Positions 10,423 to 21,371 of a stretch of 64,000 bases of DNA are shown in pieces. This stretch comes from Phytophthora quininea (lineage: Eukaryota > Oomycota > Peronosporomycetes > Peronosporales > Peronosporaceae), in the NCBI GenBank assembly GCA_011947345.1, contig JAAVTG010000871.1, positions 1 through 64,000 of the forward strand. Reading direction: 5' to 3'. Position numbers and translations under genes: made by a program. The notes under the pieces are model-generated. The model was given only the letters and a program-made list of their open reading frames with translations. It had not been told where the DNA came from and searched no databases. The first letter of the stretch is position 1, and each line of letters begins with the position of its first letter.

Positions 10423-11477
10423 CTAGTCTCTTGGTTGGGCTTTGTTGCCTTGGCAACTCCCGCAAAAGCTGTGGCCAGCAGTTCCAATAAACGGTTGCTT
10501 CTCTCTCGATCATCAGCTCGGTCTTGTTCACGCTGGCGACGGTCTTCTTCACGCCAACGCTCCTGCTGCTGACGATTAATCTCTCTTTGGCGCTGTTCTT
10601 GAACCAGCATCAAGCGTGCAAGCGATAAGATATCATCGCCGTCGTTGTCGTGGGGTGCACGATTTTGACGAGGTGCCACCAATGGGCGTGCTATACCAGC
10701 ATCAGGGGCATCGTCTGCATCATACTCCTCGTCCTCAAATATCTCCTCGGCATCCTCAGCAATGTCATCTCCTCTAGCCAGGTCAGCTCTTTGAGTAATC
10801 GCGTTTGCTATTTGGATGGCACGAGCAACATCGTCGGGCATGTGAGGGTTCCCCGTTCCCATGTTGGTCTTGTAGAGTTTGGCGAATTTTCGGCGCAGGC
10901 TTTCGACGGTGCGGTCAACGCCGGGGTTTCTCTCGTTGAGGCGGCGAGCCACAGTCTCCCATTCATCCCGCCCAATTGGTTTTATGGCTTCGACCAAGTC
11001 TAGCAGCCCGTCAATTTCGATTCTTGTAAAGCCGCTTCCTCTAGCCGCGCGAGCAAGGTTGCGTCTACGCCGTGGACGTCGCGCAGTTGGTGCCGCTGTC
11101 GTCGCAGGCTGCTCGTCGACTGTAGTTGAGGCCACGGATGCTTCCTCCGAAGCCGAACTGGATGGCGGCGCTTGTCCATCAGCAGGTGACGGTGCAGGTG
11201 TCGGTGCTTCTTCTTGGGCAGGAGCAGGGCGTGTAGCTTGGGTTGGTATGGCGGGGGCTCCCACAGCAGCTGAAGCTGAATCAACTGGCGCAGTTGGTGG
11301 AGTCGTCGAGTCGGGTGTGCCCGCAAGAGTTGACGATATTGCAAAGCTCGCAGAAGTCGATTGCGGCTGCAGCGACGGATCTGGAGTCAACTGCGTGAGC
11401 GGCATGTCAAAGCTGGGCATTTGAAGTGCGAAATCCTGCGGAGTAGCCGAAGGCTGCGTGAGAGGCACGAGCACCAT
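10419..11477 (-). CDS. Myb/SANT-like partner protein of the Harbinger element
   Basis: A 352-residue ORF from ATG 11477 (MVLVPLTQPS). The frame is open to 11621, but that extra part lies close to the terminal repeat and is less likely to be translated. Residues about 1-125 are Pro/Ser/Ala/Gln-rich and disordered. A basic patch (RRPRRRRNLARAARG) precedes a tri-helical Myb/SANT-like fold at residues about 140-200 (FTRIEIDGLLDLVEAIKP, WETVARRLNERNP, ESLRRKFAKLYK). An acidic linker follows, then a long Arg/Gln/Glu coiled coil (residues about 285-335). In PIF/Harbinger elements this partner helps nuclear import and binding of the transposase at the ends; that role is from family knowledge. The ORF is fully open. 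Confidence 0.85.
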   Translation of the reverse strand: MVLVPLTQPSATPQDFALQMPSFDMPLTQLTPDPSLQPQSTSASFAISSTLAGTPDSTTPPTAPVDSASAAVGAPAIPTQATRPAPAQEEAPTPAPSPADGQAPPSSSASEEASVASTTVDEQPATTAAPTARRPRRRRNLARAARGSGFTRIEIDGLLDLVEAIKPIGRDEWETVARRLNERNPGVDRTVESLRRKFAKLYKTNMGTGNPHMPDDVARAIQIANAITQRADLARGDDIAEDAEEIFEDEEYDADDAPDAGIARPLVAPRQNRAPHDNDGDDILSLARLMLVQEQRQREINRQQQERWREEDRRQREQDRADDRERSNRLLELLATAFAGVAKATKPNQETS

Positions 11478-11683
11478 GGCAGCCCATGCGTGCTTTAGCG
11501 GTGATCTCGAACTGAGCGCGTGTCTTTGATGAATAGTACGTTGTATCAATCTGTCGGGGTGGTTGCCACCCCGTACAGAATTCCCTCCACGAGCCAATTT
11601 GGTACGTGAAAACAGTTGCACTCCGACTTTTTATGAAAGCTTTGGTACGAGCAATTTGCTATTTGAGTTTTCAGGAACAGCCC

Positions 11684-11886
11684 AATATGGACCATGTGTT
11701 GCCTGTGGCAGGCTATCGCACTTTGCCCATTACTGTCGTCAACGCTGCAAACGGTGCAAGCAGGTGCATGACGCGGGCAAATGCGAAGTATTCCAAGAAA
11801 TCATCAACCTTGTCCGAACCAAGGTGGACAAGAAGGACCTCACTCCTGAGCTCTAGAACGTGTTGTTCACCGACCATTTAAACTAA
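11684..11886 (+). pseudogene. gag, 3' part, of LTR-1 with two zinc knuckles
   Basis: Continues gag after the Harbinger insertion. It holds two tandem CCHC-type knuckles: C-x2-C-x4-H-x4-C (CVACGRLSHFAHYC) and C-x2-C-x3-H-x4-C (CKRCKQVHDAGKC), which bind the element RNA. LTR-3 has the same pair. A TAG at 11854-11856 replaces a Gln codon; the frame otherwise continues to TAA at 11884-11886 with DHLN, matching SSHLN at the end of LTR-3 gag. Confidence 0.88.
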
Positions 11887-12096
11887 GAAGCCCTCCAACT
11901 GACACTGGGTTGGTTCCTATTGAGCTTCCACAGTTAACAGAACCTGCAATCGAGGCAGAGTGTATCTACGCCTTTGTGGGGAAAGCAATTGGTCGGATGA
12001 CAATGGACGGAATTGTGTGAAAACGACGGTACTTGAAGTAAAGGAGGAAACCTCAGTGAAGGTAAAACGAATACTATATGGGGTGAGGAACGGAGC

Positions 12097-12900
12097 GTGG
12101 ACGCTGCCGATGACTGGATAACAAGTGCACGTCAAGAAGAGAAGCCGCGCCGTGAACTCGCAAAAGAAGTCCGACTACACCCCGACGAGAGACTGGGGTG
12201 GTGGTCGGCTCAAACATTTGACCGAAGAGTGCGAATGCGGACCCTGGTCAATGGGGCCACCGACGATTCACGTACTAGGATATTGCTGGACACCGGTGCT
12301 AACGCAAGCGTGATCTCGGAGAAATTTGCGAAGAAATTACTAATACAAGACATCCCGAATCATAGTCGCTGCATGGAAGTACAAGGAATTACAAGAGGAA
12401 AGACAACGACGACTCGGAGGGCATCGATCAAGATGACACTCGGATGGGAAAGAGTATATGTGTTCGAGTTGTGGATTATGGACCATAGCGCTGGAGTTGA
12501 CGTCGTACTCGGAACCGACTTCATGATTCCCGCGGGAATTCGTTTGGATTTGTACAACGCAACAGCAAAGCTCCCTGACGAGGCCATGATACCACCAATC
12601 AAGACTTCAAACGTGATCGAGGAAGTTGAGGGCAACCATGTATTTGGTGGCCCAACCGAAGTCATGCAGATCCCCGGACGAGAGTGCCGAGAATTCAAAC
12701 TACAACGACGACAGCCACCACCTGCAACTCACGTGCCGTGGATCCGTAGGACGAAGACTCTGGTACCATCCGTTATGAGCTTTCGACGCCGACGTCCAGA
12801 TCGAGTTCGCCTGACAAACCTTATCGACAACTTGGTGAGTTGCCCGGTGCACTTGCCAATAGTGGTTTGGGTGCCGATAGGCTCCTACCACGCGAGGTAG
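12097..12900 (+). pseudogene. Retropepsin-like protease segment of LTR-1 pol
   Basis: A 267-residue open segment. The aspartic protease motif is LLDTGANAS (near 12280), followed by VQGI and by VVLGTDFMIPAGI, the usual flap and C-terminal features. This protease would cleave Gag-Pol. After it comes a linker (RVRLTNLIDNLVSCPVHLPIVVW) shared with LTR-3. The frame stops at TAG 12898-12900, where LTR-3 homology continues in another frame (GYMRLDSRKYEEWQ), so pol is interrupted here. Confidence 0.85.
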
Positions 12901-13233
12901 GCTACATGCGGCTTGACTCCCGGAAGTATGAGGAGTGGCAGATATTGGCATACACTGAAGCTCGCGACAAAACATTGTACGAGAAAGAAAGCGTACTGGT
13001 TAGCAAAGCAGCCGACAGCTGTCGACAGACCGGTATATCCACAACCAACAGGGTTGTTACGACGACTTTTGGAGGACTCGGACAGTAACAGTGGCCTCAA
13101 CGATGATGGGGTGACTGTGCCGACGACTTGCCGGTTGGTAAAGATCCGATCCAGATGTCCGAATCAGCTGATATTGCCTCGGTTCTGGCGGCAGAAACAT
13201 CAGCGGCAATGCCGAAGTCTGATGTTCCTTTGA

Positions 13234-14544
13234 TTGAGCCCGCAACAGCTGCTGGTAATCCTTTCCGAGGAATTAAACACCACTCAGTCACTGACGAGCG
13301 ACCACTCTGCAAATGCACCAGCGAGCTCAGTCCGAGAACTCGAGCGAACTTTCATCTCTGTTATGCGGATATTGTCGACTGGAGGAACAGATACAGCTGA
13401 TAAAACTGGCAATGATATCCACGAACATGAAGCCGCGGACATTGGTCTCGAAGACTATGCCCATGAATTAGCGTTCCTTCCTGATTTGTCTGAGACTTCA
13501 GCCGCAATACTTGGCTACTCGACAGACAACGTGCAAAACCCTGAGCTGTCGTCAGATCAGCAAAGCCGACTGATTGCGGTTCTGAAGCGACACGAACAGA
13601 TCATGATTTCAAGCGGTAACGCATTTCCACCACCCGCATATGGCGTGGTTTGCGACATAGACATTCAGGGGCACCCGCCAATCAAGCAGAAGGCTCGTCG
13701 GATTCCAATCCGACATCTAAAGAAGCTCTAAGAGCTTCTAAAAGGCTTGCTTGAAGCAAACCTAATAGCTTTCTCTGATAGCCAGTGGGCGTCACCCATT
13801 GTTATTGTCCTGAAAAAGAACGGCGTCGATATACGTCTATGCATCGACTACAAGATAGTCAACGCAGTAACCATACTGATGGAGTATGCGATGCCGCTTG
13901 TCGATGACTTGCTTACTGATCTGGCAGCATATCTCTGGTTTTGCTCTCTAGACGCAGCCAGCGGGTTCTGGGCTGTTATGATGACACTACGTGCGCGCAA
14001 AATCTCTGCATTTGTGTGTGCTTTAGGACACTTCGAATGGCTGCGCATGCCTTTTGGCCTCAAGAATGCACCGATGATTTATCAGCGTATGATAGACAAC
14101 GCCCTGTGGGGCTATGTTCAACCGAAAGGTGGATGGAAAGCATTTGCTGAATGCATGCGAATCGCTGAACAAAGGCCCCAACAAGCACGACTAAAAGCGA
14201 CAGAGTTATCGTTAGTTGCCCCAACAGCATCCATGACGACTCGTACGAAATTTGCTGTTGCTCACGGAGATTCAATCAAGGTAGATCCGGTGCTGCTGTT
14301 GATTAACGCTCCAGACGTAGACATGTTCACGACTAACCTTGCCGACAAATCGATTCTGGTGCCTGTACTTGACCGTCGGTCATTCGTCGATGACATCTGC
14401 TTCGGCGGCACGACGTTCGATAACTGCCTGGCAACGCTTGAGCGACTACTGGATCGATTCGAAGAATGTCGAATCAGTGTGAGTTTTACGAAAAGCATAT
14501 TTGTGCAATCTCGTGTGGACTTCTTATCACATGAGATCTCGTGA
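13234..14544 (+). pseudogene. Reverse transcriptase of LTR-1 (internal stop)
   Basis: One frame with a TAA at 13729-13731 where LTR-3 reads TAT (Tyr) in KKLYELL. The palm motifs are clear: IRLCIDYK, SLDAASGFW, MPFGLKNAPMIYQ and the catalytic SFVDDICFG near 14380-14403. The frame closes at TGA 14542-14544 just after the thumb (DFLSHEIS). The enzyme would copy element RNA to DNA. Sequence upstream of the stop (YAHELAFLPDL, GVVCDIDIQGH) is a conserved lead-in shared with LTR-3. The internal stop makes the protein non-functional unless read through. Confidence 0.9.
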
Positions 14545-14617
14545 GATGGAGTGAGAGCTGACCCAAAGAAGCTTATGGCTATTACGAACCTCCTGTTCCC
14601 CCAAAACTAAGAAAGGA

Positions 14618-15645
14618 ATGCAGTCGTTCTTAGGAGCACTCAATTACTACAGCAAATTCATCCAAGACTATGCTGTTTATGGTGCTGCGCCATATCAACT
14701 GAAAGATGCTGATTTTGCGGACGGGGTGATCTTACCGTGGCCCGCCGAAGTTTCAAGGCACTTCAGCAAAGGTTGCCTCAACACCCATTCTTCGACACTT
14801 TGATCGCTCCAAAGAGGTCCACGTAATGCTCTTTGCTGACGAGTGGGCTTTGAGTACAACCTTGCTTCAGATGCATGATGACAAGTTGGCCCCGGTCCGG
14901 TTCTGCGGGCGCGTGATAAAAGATGCCGAAATGAACTACCATCTTGCTGAGAAGGAAGTCCTAGCGCTACTATTGCTGCTCAAGTCGTGTTTTACACAAT
15001 TAGCAGGGCGAACGTTGCGAATTTATACTCGGTTCTCGACGCTCGAATGGGTTAACAAATCGAAGTCACTCATCGGTAGAGCTGTCCAGTTCGCGGCCCT
15101 GCTGTCTCCGTGGCATCTGATGGTCCAGCGAGTCAAGGAAAAGGATTGTGCATTTGTTCAACTGTTGCAATCAACGGTGAGGTCTTTTGTTGGCGTCGAC
15201 GATTCACTTGCCGCCATAGCACCTCCTAACAAAGGCTCGCCAACAATTCGCATGGACCCGAACATGCTGTACGCACAACTTCCTCAAACTTACCAAGGTT
15301 TTGTTGTATCCTTCAACGGATCCGCAAAGACCGAGAAGCATGGCGGCTATAGCAGCTGTGCATGGATCATGTGGAGACTTCCTGAATGGCAAATAGTTAT
15401 TGCTGCGAATGCTTACCTCGACCAAACCACGGTGAATATGGCGGAATATACTGGGATGAATAACGGAGTCCTAGCAACCATTGAATATGGCGCCGAAGAC
15501 TTGATCATCGTGGGAGATTCACGGCTCGCAATCCAGCAATCACTAGGGGTGATAGCGTGCAGGAAGGAATCGTTAATGGCTCAATTGAATCGCCACAGGG
15601 AGATCACGAGAAAACTTAAATCGGTGAAGTATCTGCATGTGGCGC
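14618..15645 (+). pseudogene. RNase H region of LTR-1: connection domain plus second RNase H
   Basis: 14618-14803 continues the post-RT region (GALNYYSKFIQDYAVYGAAPYQL), shifted in frame. 14826 onward reads MLFADEWALSTTLLQ...KEVLALLLLLKS, the standard RT-linked RNase H. A second RNase-H-like fold follows: VVSFNGSAKTEKHGG, NMAEYTGMNNGVL and IVGDSRLAIQQS supply the D, E, D pattern. An added archaeal-type RNase H next to the original one is known in some plant and oomycete LTR elements. The last helix (KSVKYLHVAR) is cut at about 15645 by the inversion; its continuation (EYKAAADSLATEA) is found reversed at about 16680. Confidence 0.82.
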
Positions 15646-16685
15646 GTCATGTCGTGCGAGTTGTTGATGGCGAAGACTAACCGTTCCGCAACCTCATCTC
15701 AATCCTGTTGAAGAGGGTCTTCGGTGTAGACTCTGACCGATTGAATCACCGTCTTGACAGATCTCTCCTGCTGACCGTTGGCTTGTGGCCGGTAACTCAA
15801 GGTTGCCTGAGATCGAGATTGCATCATTTCCGCAAAGGCCTGGAACACTTCACTCATAAAACGGGGATCGCGGTCGTGTCTGATCAGAGATGGTGCCACG
15901 AATCGTCGTTACACACATTCCTCGAACGCTTGAGCTATCTTCAGTGCCGACGTGTCGGACATTGCTTTCGCGATTACAAAACCGGTGAACGCGCACTGGA
16001 ACAAGAGCAAAGCTGTGTTTCCTTGTCGAGTCTTCGGCAATGGTGTCACAAAATCCACTGACACCAGTTGGAATGGGCGTTCCGCGAGCACGTTGCCTGG
16101 AGAATATCCTCGCAATTGGGGCCGACTTTTGCCGAAGCTGCAGTAAGAGCATGACTTAACTATGCTGCTCAACATCAGCGTAAAGTCCTATCCAATAGTA
16201 ATCCATTTTTACACGTTGGTAAGTCCGTACAATGACTTGATGTCCGCCTTCTAGTGAGTCATGACAGTTCTGTAGGACTTCCTGGACCATTGTGGTGGGT
16301 ACCACAAGCCGGATTTTAATGCCATCATGTTGGGTTCCGGTCTTCCGATGACTCCGATCGTTGTTGATTCATCGGCGAATCTGACACGCTTTTGGTTTGC
16401 TCTAGCTTGACTTCGAGTCATCGCCAATACGTTGCCAGCATCAACCCGGATGAAATCAGCAAAGGTCTTGCGCTTCCAGCGAGCAGTAGCCTCTATCATA
16501 TGGATGGAATTTGTCGTTTCGGCTGTGACCTCGGTTCCGTCAACTGATTTCTCGTAGATCCCTTCAGCAATCTTGTTGAGGTCGCATAATTTCTTCTTGC
16601 GAGTCTCACTTAGCACCATCTTCCCGACTTTTGACTCCAAGGCTTCGGTCGCCAGTGAATCGGCGGCGGCTTTATACTCTCTTAC
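15646..16685 (-). pseudogene. Inverted integrase segment of LTR-1
   Basis: All recognisable pol here is on the minus strand while the flanks are plus. Reading leftward: REYKAAADSLATEALE (end of RNase H), a linker, then GGHQVIVRTYQRVKMDYYW (zinc-binding N-terminus of integrase). Next come VSVDFVTPLPKTRQGN with the first catalytic Asp, HDRDPRFMSEVFQAF with the second Asp, and SYRPQANGQQER with the Glu. It ends NNSHDMTR. The plus strand resumes at about 16686 with ETPFYLIHGWD, the residues that should follow. So one block of about 1.04 kb was flipped. It also carries stops and frameshifts. Confidence 0.88.
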
Positions 16686-17534
16686 CGAAAAGAGACTCCA
16701 TTCTACCTGATCCATGGCTGGGACGCTCAGTCAACGCTCAAAGCTATGTCAACATCGATACGTAGGGGCACTATCAGACAATCCGACGCTCTGGATTGGC
16801 GGCGAGAAGCGAATCGACAACATGAAATCGCGCTAGAAATGGCGAAAGAGTACCAAAGAATCGAAAAGGCCAGACGAGCGCGGAAGCATAACGAGTCCCT
16901 CAATCAAAGAGGGCAGGCATCGGTACCTCGAGAGAATGGCGAGTTATCGACACCCCATACCTGTGGCAACGTCTTCAATGAAAATGCGGAACAAGAAGAA
17001 CCCACGAAGCCGTTGTTTGAACTAGGTAGCCGAGCTTGGCTATACCTGGAACGGGTTAGACCCGGTCTCACGAAAAAGCTAGCTCATCGCTGGCACGGTC
17101 CCTTCCGAATTAAGAGTAAAGTCGAAGAATACGCATACGAGCTGGAGTTACCTGACAGGAGCGGCTACCGATTCTATCCCGTAGTGCACGTTTCTAGGTT
17201 GAAACCCGTGAGCAAATACGATAGCAGGCCGACGATTCAACTCGCCCTAGACGTCGTTGAAGGCTCGCGGCTGGATTTCGACGAAGAACTATTGCCGAAG
17301 GACAGCTGGGAGCCAGATCAACTCGCTGGAGAATACGAAGTCGAAGCAATTCTTGATGATCGCATGCCGCTCTCAACCGGCACCGAGAGACCGATGCGCG
17401 AGTTTAAAGTAAAATGGGCTGGTTAAGACGAACTGACCTCAAATCTCTCTTGTGGAGGTCTCTTGTATGATTACTTGCGGAGAAAACGGAGTGGTCAGCG
17501 TCTCCAGATGGTCCAAGTCGCTGACGAAGACTAA
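16686..17534 (+). pseudogene. Integrase C-terminus and chromodomain of LTR-1
   Basis: From PFYLIHGWDAQSTLKAMS the plus frame continues through a helical linker to the GPY/F-type module (KKLAHRWHGPFRIKSKVEE, then FYPVVHVSRLKPV). It ends in a chromodomain at about 17330-17534: EYEVEAILDDR, REFKVKWAG, then SNLSCGGLLYDYL. TAA at 17424-17426 interrupts the chromodomain where a Tyr is expected after KWAG; the rest runs in frame to TAA 17532-17534 (MVQVADED). The module would bind chromatin and guide integration. Confidence 0.85.
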
Positions 17535-17744
17535 GTGACTTGAAGTCGCCAAATATATGACCTGCACTTGGGGCAACCGCAACCCAAGATTACATGTGAA
17601 AGGAAGGTACTGCAGACTGCATATTGCATTTCACAAACTGGATCCAGTACTATGAAAGAAACGAAAAAATGGATCACTCCAAGGCACAACGGCAACTAAG
17701 CATCACGACGATAACTGGGCTTGGAGTTCGCTTGGAGCAGAATA

Positions 17745-20700
17745 TCATAGCTCGACGGCAGGCTCCGCTGCGACCGCAACACGAGCCACGAAGCGAAGAA
17801 GAACGGGGTCCTCGGCGGAGTTCCGCGACGCAACTGGAGCCGTTGGAAGATCTGGAACTGGCGACGACCGTCCAGCAGCATCATTGGGTGCTGGCGCATC
17901 GCGAAAGTCTCCATTCCAGTCCTCGGTAATCTCATCTTGCGTCAGCGTGGGATTCACCGTAATTTCGCGACCAACTCCTTCACGCGTATAGCCTACCGGA
18001 ACGAGCAACGGGTATGACGGGTTGCAAGGGAGTTGCGATGGCGCATCCACCCAACAGTTCCGCCACGGCTCTTTTGATCCACCACCTTGATGTCAGCAAC
18101 CCATGAAGCAGACCCCGGAAGCCATGTCAAATACTCGAGCGGATATGGCGAGGCCGTGGGCTCGAGAAGAACTTCAGGAGAATCTCAGCCATCGCTAATT
18201 CGGGACTAATGCTCCACTTCCACACTTGGTACACCAACTTGCCGCGAAGTCGATCGCATCGCTTATTCCGCATGACTTCGTATTGCGACCACGCCGCTGC
18301 AGCATCGTCAAGCACAGTCTTCACAGACACCCTCTCGAGAGCAAACAGCGCGTTATCGACACTGAGAAGTCGACGAGAAGCAGCAAAAACCTCTCCACAG
18401 CGCGAGATGGCACCCAGTGACTCCGTTCCCATAGCGCGAACCCCAAATCAGCGTCGTTTTCACCATCGAAGCCTCGAAAGCTGCGCCAATAGCCTCGAAG
18501 GCGCAAGGCGTAATCAGCTCGCTGCGAGACGTGCTGCGCGGGGTCGAATGCTGTTGTGTCGAAGACACTTACCTGCTGAGCCAATGATCGGCGGAGTTGC
18601 TGCCACAGATGACTCGGTTCACGATAATTGGCGAAGGCGGTAATGCCCTGAGCCGTACACGGGACCTTGGCCTTCGAGGAAATTGCCGTCGGATGAAGCC
18701 ATCTCAACAAATACCACCAACACTGAGGCGTGCCAGAGCGCTGAAACATTGGTGCCACAAACGGGTGAGCCCGCTTGAACACTCTTCTCGAGAGTGACAT
18801 TCGAGTTGGTGCCGGTTCCAGCGCCGGCAGCGGACCAGAACGCGAGCTGTGTTGAGCTATCGACGAAGGCTGTTGACGAGATCTCGAATTTTCGCGAAGC
18901 CGGGTCCCTGACTGACTAGAACGTGAGTTCACGCGAGATTTCGATCGTGACCGACTAGAGAGGTAACCACGCCGAACTCCTCGAACGATAGCAGCAGGCG
19001 CCAACGACTGATCGGTAGAAATGACTGGAGTTGAACTCGGCGCAATCTCCACTTCAGTGTCAACATCCTCAGCGTCGGGGAACCAATCTTGGACTCCAAT
19101 TTCTGCATCAGCCGCTGAATACTCCAATGGTGACACTGGAGGTTGCTGCTCGGATAACTCGGCGGACACCTCATCCAAACTCAACACGTCTTGATCTGGG
19201 GCATTCTCTTGCTCGACAACCAATGCCGACCGAAGAGACGAAGTCTCAGCTTCAACTCTGGAAGACCGCCGCAACACACCACTCCTAACGGGACTAGTGC
19301 CGGCTTGAGATGTCGCTGCGGCGGTCAGCACAGTTTCATCAGCTTCAATTTCGGAATCGGACGGGAGGATTATTGTGGATGTAGAACTGTCTTATTGCGG
19401 GTCCCCATGCGAATATAATCGGCATCCTCGTCAGAACTTTGCAGCGGAGAAAGCCTCGCCGGCGACTGGTGGATGACCTGGCGAATTGTCGATGACTCAG
19501 CGACGACTTGATGATGAGTGGATGACTTGACTGGACGAGTAGTTGTTCATTTACTTGATGATGATTTCACTGGAACAGAGCCCGCGCAATCGTCAGGACT
19601 GCCAACAAAACCATGAGCCCGTGCTTTCTTTCGCGGTGACGCTCGACTACGGGATGCAGATCCTCCTCATCTGAACTAGAGTCAACAATCGTGAGTCGAC
19701 GAGAAGCGGGTGCTTTGCGTTTGCCACGATTTCGCGAAGTATCGGAGACTGGAACTTGCGACGACTTGCGAGCATGAACTGGCGATGACTTATGAGCATG
19801 AGCTGGTGATGAATTGCGAGCAGTGCTAGGTGATGTTGGATGAGATTCGGCAGCATGACCCGCCCTTGGTGAATCTGCCAAGGGGTCGGAATGTTGAAAA
19901 GCGACTTGAGCCAGCTCATCCGCAAAAGATGACATCGGTAATGAGGGTCTGAAGATCGATACATTTGACGGAGAACCATCCTAGTCTCTTCACTAACGTC
20001 GAGCAAGTTCCAATCTAATTCTCCGGTCGATAACCCTGCAATCAACGACCGACGACTGTGTCAGCAATTTGATTCACGCTGAAGACCATCAAACGTGACG
20101 AGATGCCAACGAACCTTCAACGACCAGGACCAGTGTGTCAGGGTCCATCTCTTCTAGTTTCACGCGGGCTCGCAGAGTCCGCTTTGCTTGAATAAGTCTA
20201 CTAACACAATCTTGAAGGCCTCAATTTCTGCGCCGAAGTTTGGTGGTACGAGAATCATCGCTGACATCGGTCGACGACAGCAACTGATGCAGGCGACGAC
20301 TCTGGCGAGCTGAATCGGCCATACCAGCCTTGAATGTTTCCAGATCACGCCGACGAAGTCGCTCCCAGTACCACACACCCTCTTCCGCAGCTCCAACGCG
20401 CTTGATCAGCCGCTCTCGCTCTTCATTGTGCAGATCGAGCTGCGCCTCCAGCGATTCGGCTTGGCAGAGGTAGTGCGCGGTCAGCGACTACTCGTGGACG
20501 ATTTTCTTCTTGAAAGCCTCGACGTCAGCAGTGACATCCTTCAACAGTACCTCCGCGTTCACGCGCTTGTAGATTTCCTTGTGAAGCGAGTTCTCGGCAA
20601 CTGCTTGAGCAGCTCTCGCGTCGAAGAGATCCTGCCGTAGCTGAGCCATATCCAGCGAGATGTCTGCAGAAACTTGCGGTGGGATGACGACTGCGTCAAT

Positions 20701-21330
20701 GACTTCATCGAACGAATTGGCCGCAACGACACGCTCCAGTACACGACGATCACCACAGATATCGTGGCCGTTTGACAGACCTATCGAGCGACGCGCCAGC
20801 GACTCCAATCTCGGGCCCAAGACCGCAATAACTTGGTCTGCCGTGTCTGCGCCGGCGTCGTGCAGCATGTCGGCAAATTTCTCCGCGCGTACAGCAGCTC
20901 CTCGGATCAATGGTGACTGTGATGCGGCACCTGAAGTTACTGCGAGCCGAGCAGTGATAGCTTGGCCAGCTGTTAGCGAAGCGCCGTGCTACGTACGACA
21001 AAAAGGCGTCAATATCCACAGCCAAACGTGACCAACAATAGCAGGGCATCAACGCACCGACGCATCTCCTGACGTCAAGCAGATCTGACGTGGGGAAGCT
21101 GGCGCCTTGTCTGGAGGTGGTGGGTCGCGCGAACCGAGCGCTGACGCTCTTCCTGGGGTCTACAAAGCGACATAACAGCATCAGCTACAATTGACATGAG
21201 TTAACACCGATAATCACACGTACCGTCATCGCAGCTGATGCTGGGGCGTCCAGTGAGCACCTGGCAGTAGCCAACGCGTCCGTAAGAGCGCGAGAAGGCT
21301 TCAACATGTCGGCGGACAGGAGGCGCCACG
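17745..21330 (-). pseudogene. Antisense coiled-coil gene between pol and 3' LTR of LTR-1
   Basis: Reading leftward from about 21330, broken frames give a product in a consistent order. First is an Ala-rich start (21185-21330). Then comes a coiled-coil part (20160-20910: DMAQLRQDLFDARAAQ, ESLEAQLDLHNEERERL). A Ser/Pro/His/Lys repeat follows (19567-19935: SSPAHAHKSSPVHARKSS) with a basic patch RKAPASRRL and an acidic SSSDEED. A 336-residue open stretch (18321-19331) is Arg/Ser-rich, then has Trp-rich sequence (HLWQQLRRSL, YWRSFRGF). The tail is at 17745-18050. Stops (for example after KKKIVHE at 20488) and frameshifts occur. I do not recognise the family. Similar coiled-coil remnants lie at 27589-28412 and 54950-57044. 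It may be an accessory antisense gene carried by the retrotransposon. Confidence 0.5.
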
Positions 21331-21357
21331 ACGCGCACCAGGGCTGAGGCTTACGTC

Positions 21358-21370
21358 GAGGCGGGGGCAG
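21358..21370 (+). other. Polypurine tract of LTR-1
   Basis: GAGGCGGGGGCAG ends one base before the 3' LTR, where the plus-strand primer of LTR elements lies. It is mostly purine with two C residues. Confidence 0.7.
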
Positions 21371-21371
21371 T

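Larger units (their letters stand above)
9094..11683. mobile_element. PIF/Harbinger-type DNA transposon nested in gag of LTR-1
   Basis: A 2,590 bp element with 22 bp terminal inverted repeats at 9094-9115 and 11662-11683 (start GGGC, then GTTCCTGAAAACTC), one mismatch between them. It is flanked by a 3 bp duplication AAT at 9091-9093 and 11684-11686. It carries two convergent genes, a DDE transposase and a Myb/SANT-like partner, the standard PIF/Harbinger pair. Removing the element and one AAT restores the gag reading frame into the zinc-knuckle region, so the insertion is precise and younger than gag itself. Confidence 0.92.

Noticed and set aside
10879..11424. 181-codon plus-strand ORF opposite the Myb-like gene
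   Set aside because: Shadow of the Pro/Ser/Ala-rich minus-strand protein; low complexity and no independent support.
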